Source: Streptomyces sp. BR123 (GTDB taxonomy: Bacteria > Actinomycetota > Actinomycetes > Streptomycetales > Streptomycetaceae). Taken from it: a stretch of 45,168 nucleotides of DNA. Location of the stretch: NCBI RefSeq assembly GCF_013401435.1, contig NZ_JACBGN010000028.1, forward strand, positions 1 through 45,168, written 5' to 3'. This document shows, one piece after another, positions 16,270 through 24,673 of the stretch. Under the pieces are notes generated by a model. The model saw only the letters and a program-made list of their open reading frames with translations. It was not told the origin of the DNA and did no database searches. The stretch's first letter is position 1, and every line of letters begins with the position of its first letter. The translations under genes were made by a program, and so were the position numbers.

Positions 16270-16289
16270 CTGATGCCGTATCAGAAAAC
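16270..16289 (-). promoter_or_regulatory. Shared palindrome, copy B (kstD promoter)
   Basis: CTGATGCCGTATCAGAAAAC has the inverted repeat CTGAT-N5-ATCAG and matches the fadD/echA site at 7617-7636 in 15 of 20 positions, including the AAAAC tail. It overlaps the predicted -10 box and start point of kstD, a typical repressor position. Confidence 0.5.
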
Positions 16290-16314
16290 TGTGCGCGGGA
16301 GCACGGGAAGTCAA
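16286..16314 (-). promoter_or_regulatory. Predicted kstD promoter
   Basis: On the minus strand TTGACT (16314-16309) is followed after 17 bp by CAGTTT (16291-16286), a reasonable sigma-HrdB-like promoter 64 bp upstream of the kstD ATG. The -10 box overlaps the shared palindrome. Confidence 0.4.
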
Positions 16315-16336
16315 GCCATGCGCGAGGGCGGACGCA

Positions 16337-16384
16337 CGAAATCCCGTGGTTCGCACACCGGTTGTGTGCGCCACGGGATTTTCG
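16337..16384 (-). terminator. Strong compound hairpin terminator
   Basis: An outer stem CGAAATCCCGTGG (16337-16349) pairs with CCACGGGATTTTCG (16371-16384). An inner stem CGCACAC/GTGTGCG (16352-16358, 16364-16370) with a 5-nt loop extends it. The A/T-rich outer flanks give a T-run in either direction. It lies 27 bp after the phosphotransferase stop codon and shields kstD from readthrough. Confidence 0.7.
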
Positions 16385-16410
16385 TACGGGGTGCGGATGA
16401 CCGCCCGGGG

Positions 16411-17535
16411 TCAGCGGGTGCCGACCGCCGCGCGTACCGCCCTGCGGGCCATGCCGCAGTCGTCGTGCAGGCGCCGCAGCAGCAGCCGCTGCTCCTCGCC
16501 GGAGGACAGGGTGCCCGCCGGCAGGGGCTGCGCCGGGACTGCCGCCGCCATCGACCGCTGGACCGCCGTCTCGGACATCCGGATCTCCCGGGTGAGCACC
16601 AGCATCAGGTTGACCAGGAAGGCGTCCCGCGCGGCCGGTCCGGCCGCCTGCGCGAGCCGGCTGATCTGGCTGCGCGCCGCCGGGGCGTCGCCCAGGACCG
16701 TCCACAGCGTGGCCAGGTCGTAACCGGGCAGGTACCAGCCCGCGTGCTCCCAGTCGAGCAGCACCGGCCCGGCGGGGGACAGCAGCAGGTTCGACAGGAG
16801 CGCGTCGCCGTGGTTGAACTGCCGCTGCACACCGGCCAGTTTGAGGCCATGCAGCAGCTTCTGCAGGTCACCCAGGTCCCGGTCGGTCAGCAGTCCCAGC
16901 TCGTGGTACCGCGCGATCCGCTGCGGGTAGTTCAGCGGGTCGTCGAACAGCTCCGTCGGCGGCCGCCACTGGTTCACCCGGCACACCGCGCCCAGCGCAA
17001 TCCGCAGGTCGGCCCGCGGCGGGGCCTCCACGGGGTGCCGCTGCAATGCCGCGACCCGGCCCGCCATCCGTTCGACCACCAGCGTGCAGTTCTCGGGGTC
17101 CGCGGCGATCAGCCGCGGCACCCGGACCGGCGGGCGGTGCCGGACGAACGCCCGGTACGACGCTATTTCGTGCCGGTACCGCTCCCGCCATTCCGGCGAG
17201 TGGTCCAGTAAAACCTTCGCCACGGCCGTCGCCCGTCCCGTCGTCCCGACCAGCAGGACCGACCGGCCGCTGCGCCGCAGCACCTGCACCGGCGCGAACT
17301 CCGGACAGATGCGCTGCACCGAGGCGAGCGCGGTGCGCAGTTGCGCGCCCTGCGGCCCGGACAGGTCGATTCTTCCGCTGAGCGGCTGCGCGGCGGCCCC
17401 CGGCATGCGCCGTGCCCGGAGGGCGCCCGGCACCGGTGCCGCGGGACGGCCGGGGTCGAGATACGAGCCGCTGCCCGCCTGGAGCGTGCGGTGCGGCCGG
17501 ACCGGGGCGGACACGGAGGACGTTGCTGCGTACAT
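16411..17535 (-). CDS. APH-fold phosphotransferase (aminoglycoside phosphotransferase family)
   Basis: 374 residues, protein-kinase-like fold. The N lobe has [20 protein letters not shown] followed by AVAKVLL (nucleotide-binding Lys) and EIASYRAF. The catalytic loop is [13 protein letters not shown] (HGD-x4-N) and the metal site is [10 protein letters not shown] (Asp of the D-x-D/E motif). An N-terminal extension of about 60 residues rich in Pro/Arg/Ala precedes the fold. Family members phosphorylate aminoglycosides, choline, homoserine or other small alcohols; the substrate here is unknown and resistance should not be assumed. It is divergent from the NsdA-like regulator across 228 bp and ends in a strong terminator. 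Confidence 0.82.
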   Translation of the reverse strand: MYAATSSVSAPVRPHRTLQAGSGSYLDPGRPAAPVPGALRARRMPGAAAQPLSGRIDLSGPQGAQLRTALASVQRICPEFAPVQVLRRSGRSVLLVGTTGRATAVAKVLLDHSPEWRERYRHEIASYRAFVRHRPPVRVPRLIAADPENCTLVVERMAGRVAALQRHPVEAPPRADLRIALGAVCRVNQWRPPTELFDDPLNYPQRIARYHELGLLTDRDLGDLQKLLHGLKLAGVQRQFNHGDALLSNLLLSPAGPVLLDWEHAGWYLPGYDLATLWTVLGDAPAARSQISRLAQAAGPAARDAFLVNLMLVLTREIRMSETAVQRSMAAAVPAQPLPAGTLSSGEEQRLLLRRLHDDCGMARRAVRAAVGTR

Positions 17536-17763
17536 GGCTTGCGGTTCCCTTCGTGCGCCGACGAGTTGCGTACGCCGCCCCGCCGATCCCGTACTTCACC
17601 CTGGGGAGTTCCGCCGGTGACCGGGTCGGGGAGGCGCATTCCTACCTGACACCCGGCGACGGGTGGCGGACCACGAAGCGTGCCCTGGCGAAGCCTGGCG
17701 AATAGTCGTGGGGTACCTGACGGAGGGCTAGTGTCACATCAGCCGAGAACCTGGGGGCTTGAC

Positions 17764-19245
17764 GTGAGCAAGGGACCAAACACCCGACTGAGCGACCTGT
17801 TCGGCCTGGCCGGCTGGTCGAAGGGTGAGCTGGCGAGGATGGTCAACCGGCAGGCGGCGGCCATGGGCCACCACCAGCTGGCCACCGACACCTCGCGCGT
17901 GCGGCGCTGGATCGACCGGGGGGAGACCCCCCGCGAACCGGTACCCACCGTACTGGCGGCCCTGTTCACCGAGCGGCTCGGTCGTGTCGTGACCATCGAG
18001 GACCTCGGGTTCGTACGGCAGCGGCGCACCTCCAAGCGGCAGACGGACGGGGTGCAGGAGAACCCCGACGGCATGCCCTGGGCGCCCGAACGCACAGCCG
18101 CGGTCCTCACCGAATTCACGGGAATGGACCTCATGCTCAACCGTCGCGGTCTGATGGGCGCGGGAGTGGCGCTCACCGCCGGCTCCGCCCTCACCAACGC
18201 CATGTACGACTGGCTCCACACCGACCCCCGCGCCGTCAAGAACGCACAGCGCTACGGCGAATCCTTCCAGGCCGATCCGGCCGCCTTGGACCGCTACGAG
18301 GCCGCCCCCATCGGCTCCGAGGAAATCGATGCCCTGGAGCGCTCCGTGGAGGTCTTCCGCGCCTGGGACGCCTCCAGAGGCGGGGGCCTGCAGCGCAAGG
18401 CCGTGGTCGGGCAGCTGAACGAGGTCGGCGGCATGCTCGCCTATCACCACCCCGACCACCTCCAGCGGCGGCTGTGGGGGGTGGCGGCCAACCTGGCGGT
18501 CCTGGCGGGCTGGATGTCCCACGACGTCGGCCTCGAACCCACCGCGCAGAAGTACTTCGTCATCGCCGCGCACGCGGCCCGGGAGGGCGGCGACCGGCCG
18601 CGCGCCGGTGAGGCGCTGTCCCGTGCCGCCCGCCAGATGGTCCACCTGGGCCGTCCCAACGAGGCCCTGGACCTGATGAAGCTGGCACAGTCCGGTTCCG
18701 GCGAGCAGACCCTGCCGCGCACCCGCGCCATGCTCCACACCATCGAGGCCTGGGCGCAGGCCGCCCTCGGCAAGGGCCAGGCCATGCGCCGCACGCTCGG
18801 CGAGGCCGAGGAGCTGTTCGTGTCGGACAAGGGCGACGTGCCCCCGCCCTCGTGGATGCAGCACTTCGACGAGGCGGATCTGCACGGCATGCAGGCCCTG
18901 GCCTACCGCACCCTCGCCGACCACGACCCCTCCGCCGCCCCCGTCGCCCAGCAGCACGCCAAGGAGGCATTGCGGCTGCGCTCCGGCGGCCACCAGCGCT
19001 CCCAGATCTTCGACTACATCTCGATGGCCTCCGCCTGTTTCCTCGCCGACGACCCGGAACAGGCCGACCGGTACGCGCGGCTCGCCCTGGTCTCCATGAA
19101 CGAGACCTCCTCGTACCGGACGTGGGACCGGTTGCGCGAGATGTACCGGCTCACGGCCGAGTACGCGGGCTACGCGCGCATCGAGGACCTGCGAGACGAG
19201 ATCAAGTTCGCCCTGCCCAACAGCCCCGTGCAGCAGACCGTCTAG
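17764..19245 (+). CDS. NsdA-like helix-turn-helix/TPR regulator
   Basis: 493 residues. The N-terminal part (about residues 5-85) is an HTH-like module: LSDLFGLAGWSKGELARMVN, DTSRVRRWIDRGETPREPVP, LAALFTERLGRVVTIEDLGF. A central linker includes LMLNRRGLMGAGVALTAGSA. From about 190 onward come helical TPR-like repeats (AAHAAREGGDRPRAGEALSR, AARQMVHLGRPNEALDLMKL and so on). The layout fits Streptomyces NsdA/NsdB-type proteins, which affect sporulation and antibiotic production; assignment to NsdA itself is from memory. GTG 17764 follows CTGGGGGC; an upstream in-frame start at 17680 has no good ribosome site. The leader contains a CCTGGCGAA direct repeat (two copies near 17685-17702). Confidence 0.75.
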   Translation: MSKGPNTRLSDLFGLAGWSKGELARMVNRQAAAMGHHQLATDTSRVRRWIDRGETPREPVPTVLAALFTERLGRVVTIEDLGFVRQRRTSKRQTDGVQENPDGMPWAPERTAAVLTEFTGMDLMLNRRGLMGAGVALTAGSALTNAMYDWLHTDPRAVKNAQRYGESFQADPAALDRYEAAPIGSEEIDALERSVEVFRAWDASRGGGLQRKAVVGQLNEVGGMLAYHHPDHLQRRLWGVAANLAVLAGWMSHDVGLEPTAQKYFVIAAHAAREGGDRPRAGEALSRAARQMVHLGRPNEALDLMKLAQSGSGEQTLPRTRAMLHTIEAWAQAALGKGQAMRRTLGEAEELFVSDKGDVPPPSWMQHFDEADLHGMQALAYRTLADHDPSAAPVAQQHAKEALRLRSGGHQRSQIFDYISMASACFLADDPEQADRYARLALVSMNETSSYRTWDRLREMYRLTAEYAGYARIEDLRDEIKFALPNSPVQQTV

Positions 19246-19404
19246 ACCTTGAGCCGGCCCACCGCATCCACGTCCACATCCGCATACGCATCTGCGTCCT
19301 CCGGTTCGGCTTCCGCATCTCCGTCCGCCTCCACAGGCGCGCGAAGACGGGGAAGGCCGCGCTGTTCGGCGCGGCCGCGGCATCCGCCGTACTTCTGCGG
19401 TCGG

Positions 19405-20832
19405 TCAGTCCGCGATCCGGGCCACGAGGATGCAGGCGCCGTCCTCACGGTCGCCCTCGCCGAACTCCTCCAGCACCGTCCGCAGGCACTCCTGCGCCGA
19501 CCGCGCCGCAGTGAACCGCGGCGCCAGCGCCAGCAGCCGCTCGATGCCGCCCGGCCGGACCGCACCCGTGTCGCCGGAGGCGAGTCCGTCCGTGTGCAGG
19601 ACCAGGACGTCGCCGGCCTCCAGCCGCTCCTCGGCCTGCCCGTACGCCGCCCCGGAGGTCGCGCCCAGGAGCACGCCCTCCGGCGGGACCAGGGCGCGGC
19701 CGGCGCCGCCGCGGAACAGCAGCGGGGCAGGGTGCCCGGACTGGGCCCAGGAGAGCGTCCGGCGGGCGGGGTCGTAGCGGCAGCAGACGGCTGACCCGAG
19801 TGCGGGCTGCGCGGAGGCCTCCTGCAGCTGGTTGAGCCAGCCCATCAGCGGGCCCGGCTCGATACCTGCCATGGCCATGCCGCGCAGCGCGCCGAGCATC
19901 ATCGCCATGCCGGACGTGGCCGTCACCCCGTGGCCGGTCAGGTCTCCCACGGTCAGCAGCGAGCAGCCGTCGGCCAGTTCGAGGGCGTCGTACCAGTCGC
20001 CGCCGATCAGGGCACTGCTCGCGGAAGGGAGGTAGTGCGCGGCCACGTCGAGCGCGCCGGTGTCGCCGTGCGGGAACCGCAGGGAGCCGCGCCACGGGGG
20101 GAGCACGGCTTCCTGCAGCTCGACCGCCAGCCGGTGTTCGGTCTGCGCGATCTCCCGCCGGCGCTGCAGTGAGTCACGGGACTCGCGGACGGCGCGCTGG
20201 CTTCGGCGCAGTTCACTCACGTCCCGGAGCACGGCCCACATGGAGGCGGTGCAGCCGTCCGAGTCGAGCACCGGCTCGCCCCGCATGTGCAGGGTACGGA
20301 CCCGGCCGTCGGACCGGACGATGCGGAACTCCCCGTCGATGGGCTTGCCGTCGACCAGGCAGGCCGTCACCATCGCGGTCAGCAGCGGCTGGTCCTCGGA
20401 GAACAGGATGGACCCCAGTTCGTCGAGGGGCAGCGGGCCGGCCTCGGGGGGGCGGCCGAAGATCTGGAACAGCTCGTCGGACCACGTGACCTCGTCGGTC
20501 AGCAGGTTCCACTCGGCGCTGCCGACGCGGGTCTGCGGGGTGCCGTCGGCGTCGGCCTCCGGCCCCGGTTCCGTAAGCCCCTGGAGGGCGGGGGCGGGCG
20601 GCAGCCCCTCCTTCAGCTGGTCCAACTGCTCGCGCAGGTCGTCGAGGTGGTGCACGGCGAGGTCGCACAGCGCCCGCTGCCAGCGGCCCTGGACGTCGTC
20701 GTCATCGACGACGGTGTCGCGGCGCACGGCGTCCACACCACCGCGCAGCCGCCGGGTCTGCGAGATCAGTGCGTCCACCGACCCGGGCTCGGGCGGCTGC
20801 GCGGGACGGTCCGCGAACAGGTGGGACGGCAT
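19405..20832 (-). CDS. PAS domain-containing PP2C (SpoIIE-type) protein phosphatase
   Basis: 475 residues. After a coiled N-terminal part (residues 15-95) a PAS domain (about 100-225) has WNLLTDEVTWSDELFQIFGRP, GEFRIVRSDGRVRTLHMRGEP and WAVLRDVSELRRSQ. A signalling helix and the PP2C domain follow with LQEAVLPPW, ASSALIGGDWYDALELADG, VGDLTGHGVTA, WAQSGHPAPLL, LVLHTDGL and REDGACILVARI, which hold the metal-binding aspartates. Such proteins dephosphorylate anti-sigma-factor antagonists in partner-switching pathways. No anti-sigma factor gene is adjacent. ATG 20832 was chosen because upstream codons lack a conserved pattern. It is convergent with the NsdA-like gene. Confidence 0.86.
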   Translation of the reverse strand: MPSHLFADRPAQPPEPGSVDALISQTRRLRGGVDAVRRDTVVDDDDVQGRWQRALCDLAVHHLDDLREQLDQLKEGLPPAPALQGLTEPGPEADADGTPQTRVGSAEWNLLTDEVTWSDELFQIFGRPPEAGPLPLDELGSILFSEDQPLLTAMVTACLVDGKPIDGEFRIVRSDGRVRTLHMRGEPVLDSDGCTASMWAVLRDVSELRRSQRAVRESRDSLQRRREIAQTEHRLAVELQEAVLPPWRGSLRFPHGDTGALDVAAHYLPSASSALIGGDWYDALELADGCSLLTVGDLTGHGVTATSGMAMMLGALRGMAMAGIEPGPLMGWLNQLQEASAQPALGSAVCCRYDPARRTLSWAQSGHPAPLLFRGGAGRALVPPEGVLLGATSGAAYGQAEERLEAGDVLVLHTDGLASGDTGAVRPGGIERLLALAPRFTAARSAQECLRTVLEEFGEGDREDGACILVARIAD

Positions 20833-21066
20833 GGGGACTCCGATACAGGCGCGACGCGGCCAGGTATGAAGGGTGGGCCTACGACGACTGTGGCACAGGC
20901 CGCAAGAACCCGTAAGGCGTTTGGCAACATCCGCAAAGGTCTTGCTTCCGGCATATGCCAAGGGCCTCGCGGCCGGTCTCCCGGCCGTGCGAACGATTCC
21001 GGCCATGATTCCGGTTGCGGCTCCGGCCGGGGTTCCGGTCGCCGTGTCCTGGAGGAGTCCCCCGCC

Positions 21067-21315
21067 TCACACGATGAGCGGGACCGGGTGGATCTCGTTG
21101 AACGGGTGGCCGCTGCGCTCGTGGATCCGCTGGACCGCGTCGGCCGAGGGCGCCTCGGACAGGCAGTACACCGTGCCCGACTGCGGGTCGGCCCAAGCGC
21201 GCTCGAAGTGCACGCCCTCGTCCTTCTCGATCGCCAGGTCGGCATTGTGGGCGGCCAGCAGCTGCTCCCGCGTGATGCCCTTCATGTCGTGGTGGACGTC
21301 CATGTACTTCGCCAT
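21067..21315 (-). CDS. SCO4226-like nickel-binding protein (DUF4242)
   Basis: 82 residues: MAKYMDVHHDMKGITREQLL, then AHNADLAIEKDEGVHFERAWADPQ, SGTVYCLSEAPSADAVQRIHERSG and HPFNEIHPV. It matches the small ferredoxin-like DUF4242 fold whose Streptomyces coelicolor member SCO4226 binds nickel; the His residues near the N terminus and in the ERSGHP-EIHPV tail fit that. It has a textbook ribosome site AGGAGGTGTGT before the ATG. It is separated from the phosphatase gene by 234 bp containing a GGCATATGCC palindrome (20950-20959) and phased TTCCGG motifs. The physiological role is unknown. Confidence 0.85.
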   Translation of the reverse strand: MAKYMDVHHDMKGITREQLLAAHNADLAIEKDEGVHFERAWADPQSGTVYCLSEAPSADAVQRIHERSGHPFNEIHPVPLIV

Positions 21316-22029
21316 CGCCACACACCTCCTGTCGGTTTCTCTTCTCCTCCATCGTGCGCCCGCGGCCGGAAACAGTCCTGCCGGGACGGCAGCAGTCGAG
21401 CGCGTGGCCGAGGGGCGACCCGTTCGGGCGCCCGGACTCGTACGCGGGGCCTTGGCGCGCCCCGACGGGGCACCCCCCGAACGAAGGACCCCCTCCCGCG
21501 TAGCCCCCTGTCGTTCCGCTTCCCCAACCCTCGGCTGGCCGCTACCGTACGTGGCGGTAACCGGCCGGAAGTGACGGGAGGGGCCCGTGTGAACGCTCGG
21601 CGTCCGCGGCCCCCGAGCACGGCTGCGGCGTGAGGGTCTGCACGACCTCCACCGGCCCCCCGAGGGTGAGGGCAACCGCCCGTGCGTCGTGCCCGTCGCG
21701 GCCTGCGCGGGCCGGTCGGTGACCGCCATCGAAGGACCGACATCCGCGAGGCCATCCGCAACGCGGCCATCCGCAACGCGGCCATCCGCAACGCGGCCAT
21801 CCGCAACGCGGGCGCCCGCACTGCTGCGGTGGCTCGCCGGCCGGACCGGCGTACCGGACCCGGGAAGACGGCCGCGGCCGACGCGCGCACCGCACCGGAC
21901 CCGCCCGGCAAGGCGCGGCGGAACCGGTCGCCCGCGGAGTCCGGGCGGCAGTCCGATCCGGCGCAGGTGGCGTCCCGGCCCGTCCCCTGAACCGTCCCCT
22001 GCCTCGCCCCGCCTCGCGCGGCCGTGCGG
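21316..22029. other. 714-bp region without a convincing gene
   Basis: The left part is leader for the nickel-binding protein gene. The right part contains an exact four-copy 15-bp repeat (21751-21810) inside a plus-strand frame of about 100 codons (21682-21990, GTG start). That frame has high GC third positions but an Arg/Pro/Ala-rich product with no recognised motif and no clear ribosome site, so I do not call it a gene. Confidence 0.5.
21751..21810 (+). repeat. Four perfect 15-bp tandem repeats
   Basis: GCCATCCGCAACGCG is repeated four times without a mismatch, preceded by a degenerate copy (21736-21750). The period is a multiple of three; on the plus strand it would encode AIRNA four times, similar to pentapeptide-repeat spacing. 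Expression is unproven. Confidence 0.85.
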
Positions 22030-23247
22030 TCAGGCGGGGCGGTGGGCCGGTCGCCCGGCGGTGGGCTTCGGCGGGGCGGTGTCGCCCGGCGTGCGCTGCA
22101 GGACCGCCGCATGCGCCAGGGCCAGTTCCACCACCTGCGCCGGATCGGACAGCGAGCGGCCGGTGAGGTGCTCCAGGCGACGCAGCCGGTTGGAGACGGT
22201 GTTGCGGTGGCAGTACAGCACCAGCGAGGCCTGCGTCGTCGAGCCCCGGCAGGCCAGCCAGGTGCCCAGCGTGGTCAGCAGGACGCGGCAGTCCTCCGCG
22301 GGCAGCGCCAGCACCGGGCCGAGCACCACCTGCCGCAGCCGGCACGCCAGTTCGGCCTGTGAGGCCACGAGCGCCATCGGCAGCCGCTCGTCCAGCAGCG
22401 CGGTGTGCGGCCCGGCCGACGCGGGCGCGGTGCGCAGCGCGAGCGCGGCCAGCCACCGGGCCCGCGCCAGATCCCCCGGGGCCTCCACGACCGGGCTGAC
22501 CCCGGCACGCACCCCGAGCGGGGCCAGCAGGTCCCGTACGGACTCCAGCGGATGGCGGCCCAACTCCACCAGACCGGTCTCCCCGTCGGCACGGATCCGC
22601 CACAGTACCCGCGGCCCCGTCGCCGCCCGCTCGGCACCGCGCCCGCCGGAGCTGCCCGAGCCGATCACCACCACCGCGAACCGGCCCCGCTCGGGCAGCC
22701 CCAGCTGGGCCGCGGCCTCCGAGGCCGCCGGGCCCTCCGCCGGGCCCCCGCCGTCGAGCAGCGCGTCCAGCAGGGACGCGCGGCGCTCCCGGTCGCGGTC
22801 GAAGCGCGCGGCCTCCGTGCGGCGGTACGCCTCGGCCACCGCGTCCGTCAGTTGGTCCACCACGTCCCACAGCACCGAGGCGAGCGGCAGCAGCCGGGGG
22901 AGCGCGGCCGGATCGTGCGCGGTCACCGCCTCGGTGAGGGTGTGCCACAGAAGCCGGCCGCCCCGCCGGTACGTGCGCAGCAGCGAGGCGAGCGGCAGGC
23001 CCTGCTCGGCGCGGAGCGTGCCGGTGGCCCGCGCGTCGCCGAGCTCCACCGGCAGCCCGCGCGCGCTGCGGACCAGTCCCTCGACGGACTGCGCCAGGTT
23101 GTGGTGGATCCGCTCGCGCAGCTCCGCCCGGCCGAGCAGGGCGGCGTACGCGGCGTCCTCGGCCAGCGTCCGGTCGGCGAGCCGGTCCGCCGTCCCGGCG
23201 ATCCGACGGGACAGTTCCTCTCGAATCTCCTCGATGATCCGCTCCAT
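22030..23247 (-). CDS. PucR/CdaR family transcriptional regulator
   Basis: 405 residues. The N-terminal half is a helical sensing region (MERIIEEIREELSRRIAGTA, LRAEQGLPLASLLRTYRRGGRLLW), the middle part is a GGDEF-like alpha/beta domain (FAVVVIGSGSSGG, VSPVVEAPGDLARARWLAAL), and the C terminus is the PucR helix-turn-helix: LLTTLGTWLACRGSTTQASL, VLYCHRNTVSNRLRRLEHLT, GRSL. It is divergent from a TetR gene across 145 bp. Its target is unknown; the TetR gene or a nearby catabolic gene are candidates. Confidence 0.85.
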   Translation of the reverse strand: MERIIEEIREELSRRIAGTADRLADRTLAEDAAYAALLGRAELRERIHHNLAQSVEGLVRSARGLPVELGDARATGTLRAEQGLPLASLLRTYRRGGRLLWHTLTEAVTAHDPAALPRLLPLASVLWDVVDQLTDAVAEAYRRTEAARFDRDRERRASLLDALLDGGGPAEGPAASEAAAQLGLPERGRFAVVVIGSGSSGGRGAERAATGPRVLWRIRADGETGLVELGRHPLESVRDLLAPLGVRAGVSPVVEAPGDLARARWLAALALRTAPASAGPHTALLDERLPMALVASQAELACRLRQVVLGPVLALPAEDCRVLLTTLGTWLACRGSTTQASLVLYCHRNTVSNRLRRLEHLTGRSLSDPAQVVELALAHAAVLQRTPGDTAPPKPTAGRPAHRPA

Positions 23248-23318
23248 GGGGGGCAGAGTGACACGTGAGGGGCACCGGTGGGGAGGGCCGGGATCCGCCG
23301 TGTCCGCTAGCGTGTCCG

Positions 23319-23354
23319 GATCACTGCAAGTGGAGTGGCCACTCCGCAGTGATC
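23319..23354. promoter_or_regulatory. Nested palindrome, probable TetR operator
   Basis: Outer arms GATCACTGC (23319-23327) and GCAGTGATC (23346-23354) are perfectly complementary and enclose a 14-bp perfect palindrome GGAGTGGCCACTCC (23332-23345), offset by AAGT on the left side only. It lies 38 bp upstream of the tetR ATG and 71 bp from the divergent pucR start. A TAGCGT box just before it (23308-23313) could be the -10. Confidence 0.65.
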
Positions 23355-23392
23355 AGCGCGCCCACACACCCACACACCGTCAGGAAACGCCC

Positions 23393-23956
23393 ATGCGCCA
23401 CAATCCCGAGCGCCGCACCGCGCTGCTCGACGCCGCCATCGAAGTACTGGCGCGCGAGGGCTCGCGCGGCCTGACCCTGCGGGCGGTCGACGCCGAGGCG
23501 GGCGTGCCGACCGGGACCGCCTCGAACTACTTCGCCAACCGCGCCCAACTGCTCGGGCAGATCCTGCACCGCACCCGGGAGCGGATCGCCCCCGACCCGG
23601 CGGACCTGCCCGTACCACTGGACACGAAGGTCCTGCTCATGCTGCTGCTGGAGCGGATGCGGCGCGAGCGCAGCGTGCACATCGCCATGCTGGAGCTGCG
23701 GCTGGAGGGCATCCGCCGCCCCGAGCTCCAGGCCGAGGTGGCCGCGTTCCAGCGCGCGGAGCTGGAAGCCAACATCGCCTGGCACCTGGAGGCGGGCCTG
23801 CCCGGGGACCGGCAGGGCGTGCTGCTGCTGTACCTCGCGATGATGGGCCTGATCGTGGAGGACCTGACCGTGCCGACGATGCTCGAGGCCTACCCGGTGG
23901 CGGGCATCATCGACTCGATGGTCGAGCGACTCCTCCCGGAATCCCCCGCACAGTGA
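23393..23956 (+). CDS. TetR/AcrR family transcriptional regulator
   Basis: 187 residues. The N-terminal DNA-binding domain reads RRTALLDAAIEVLAREGSRG, LTLRAVDAEAGVPTGTASNY, FANRAQLLGQIL, with a normal TetR helix-turn-helix at about residues 28-47. The C-terminal ligand domain is helical, with LLMLLLERMRRERSVHIAML and GVLLLYLAMMGLIVEDLTVP. It probably represses itself, and possibly the divergent PucR gene, through the nested palindrome just upstream. ATG 23393 has AGGAA at good spacing. A perfect hairpin follows the stop. Confidence 0.88.
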   Translation: MRHNPERRTALLDAAIEVLAREGSRGLTLRAVDAEAGVPTGTASNYFANRAQLLGQILHRTRERIAPDPADLPVPLDTKVLLMLLLERMRRERSVHIAMLELRLEGIRRPELQAEVAAFQRAELEANIAWHLEAGLPGDRQGVLLLYLAMMGLIVEDLTVPTMLEAYPVAGIIDSMVERLLPESPAQ

Positions 23957-23958
23957 CT

Positions 23959-23989
23959 ATCGTGCCGGTCGGGGGAGTGCCGGCACGAT
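23959..23989 (+). terminator. Hairpin after tetR
   Basis: ATCGTGCCGG (23959-23968) and CCGGCACGAT (23980-23989) form a perfect 10-bp stem with an 11-nt loop, starting 2 bp after the tetR stop. It has no T-run, so it is a probable factor-assisted terminator, or a control hairpin just before the ribosome site of the next gene. Confidence 0.5.
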
Positions 23990-24005
23990 GCGCGGAGGAA
24001 CGACC

Positions 24006-24626
24006 GTGGACATGACCGGGGACCGAGGCGGCGCCATACGGTGGCTCGCCGACTGGGACGGCTGGTACGCCGGCCTCACTTTCGCCCGGGGCATCGCCCC
24101 CGAGGAGCTCGCCCGGCGCCTGGGCGCGCTGCCCGGCATCCGGCCCGGTCCGCTGGGCGCCGCCGACGCCTGGAGCATGGTCGCCGAGACCGTGGACGGC
24201 GACGGCGTGGCCCGGGTCGGCCGGTGGGGCGGCTGGTCCTTCGCCGTCGAGCACGGCATGCCGGCCGGGGCCGACCGGCTGGCCGAGGTCTCCCGCTGCG
24301 GGGCGGAGGCCCTCCACCTCGACCCCCAGCCCGACCGTCCGCCCAAGCTGTTCTCCTACGCCCGCGACGGCGAGCTGGTCTGCTGCTTCGGCCTCGGCGA
24401 GGAGGCCTGGCGCGGCGGCCACCGACCGGACTACCTGCTCCCGGACCTCGTGGCCGCCGGCATCCTCACCGCCGACGGCGGCTCCCACGACCGGCGCGAG
24501 GACGAACCCTGCGCCGACCGGGACCGGCGCACCCTGGCGGTGCTGGAGCGCCGCTTCGGCCTGTCACTGCCGCGCCGCCTGATCGAGGACGCCCGGCTCC
24601 CGGCATACGTGACCTGTACGCAGTGA
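24006..24626 (+). CDS. DUF6461-like hypothetical protein
   Basis: 206 residues, soluble. Blocks visible: AIRWLADWDGWYAGLTFARG, IAPEELARRLGALPG, WGGWSFAVEHGMPAGADRLA, EVSRCGAEALHLDPQPDRPP, LFSYARDGELVCCFGLGEEA, RRLIEDARLP. The G-W-x-F-x-E-x-x-G block and CFGLGEEAWRGG-RPD resemble the DUF6461 proteins common in Streptomyces, whose function is not known. Start GTG 24006 follows GGAGGAA at 5 bp; the ATG two codons later has poorer spacing. The last codons fall inside a 28-bp tandem duplication that runs into the intergenic region. Confidence 0.7.
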   Translation: MDMTGDRGGAIRWLADWDGWYAGLTFARGIAPEELARRLGALPGIRPGPLGAADAWSMVAETVDGDGVARVGRWGGWSFAVEHGMPAGADRLAEVSRCGAEALHLDPQPDRPPKLFSYARDGELVCCFGLGEEAWRGGHRPDYLLPDLVAAGILTADGGSHDRREDEPCADRDRRTLAVLERRFGLSLPRRLIEDARLPAYVTCTQ

Positions 24627-24673
24627 CGCGCCCGCGGTGACGTGCACGCAGTGACGCGCCCGCGGTGACGTGT
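24618..24673 (+). repeat. 28-bp tandem duplication spanning a stop codon
   Basis: Two copies of a 28-bp unit (24618-24645 and 24646-24673) differ only at the last base. Each begins ACGCAGTGACGCGCCC and ends GCGGTGACGTG. Each unit is itself made of two related 14-bp halves around GTGACG. The first copy contains the TGA stop of the DUF6461-like gene. Confidence 0.85.

Noticed and set aside
14504..16273. Plus-strand frame of 589 codons opposite kstD
   Set aside because: It is an antisense shadow with Arg/Pro/His-rich sequence; kstD on the other strand has a complete motif set.
16337..16384. The large hairpin as an operator of kstD
   Set aside because: It starts 27 bp after the phosphotransferase stop and more than 110 bp from the kstD start, with T-rich flanks, so termination explains it better. 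The separate palindrome at 16270 is a better operator.
16411..17535. Aminoglycoside resistance gene
   Set aside because: The APH fold is clear, but this superfamily includes many housekeeping small-molecule kinases, and there is no resistance or antibiotic-cluster context.
21751..21810. CRISPR-like array
   Set aside because: The units are 15 bp and directly abut with no spacers.
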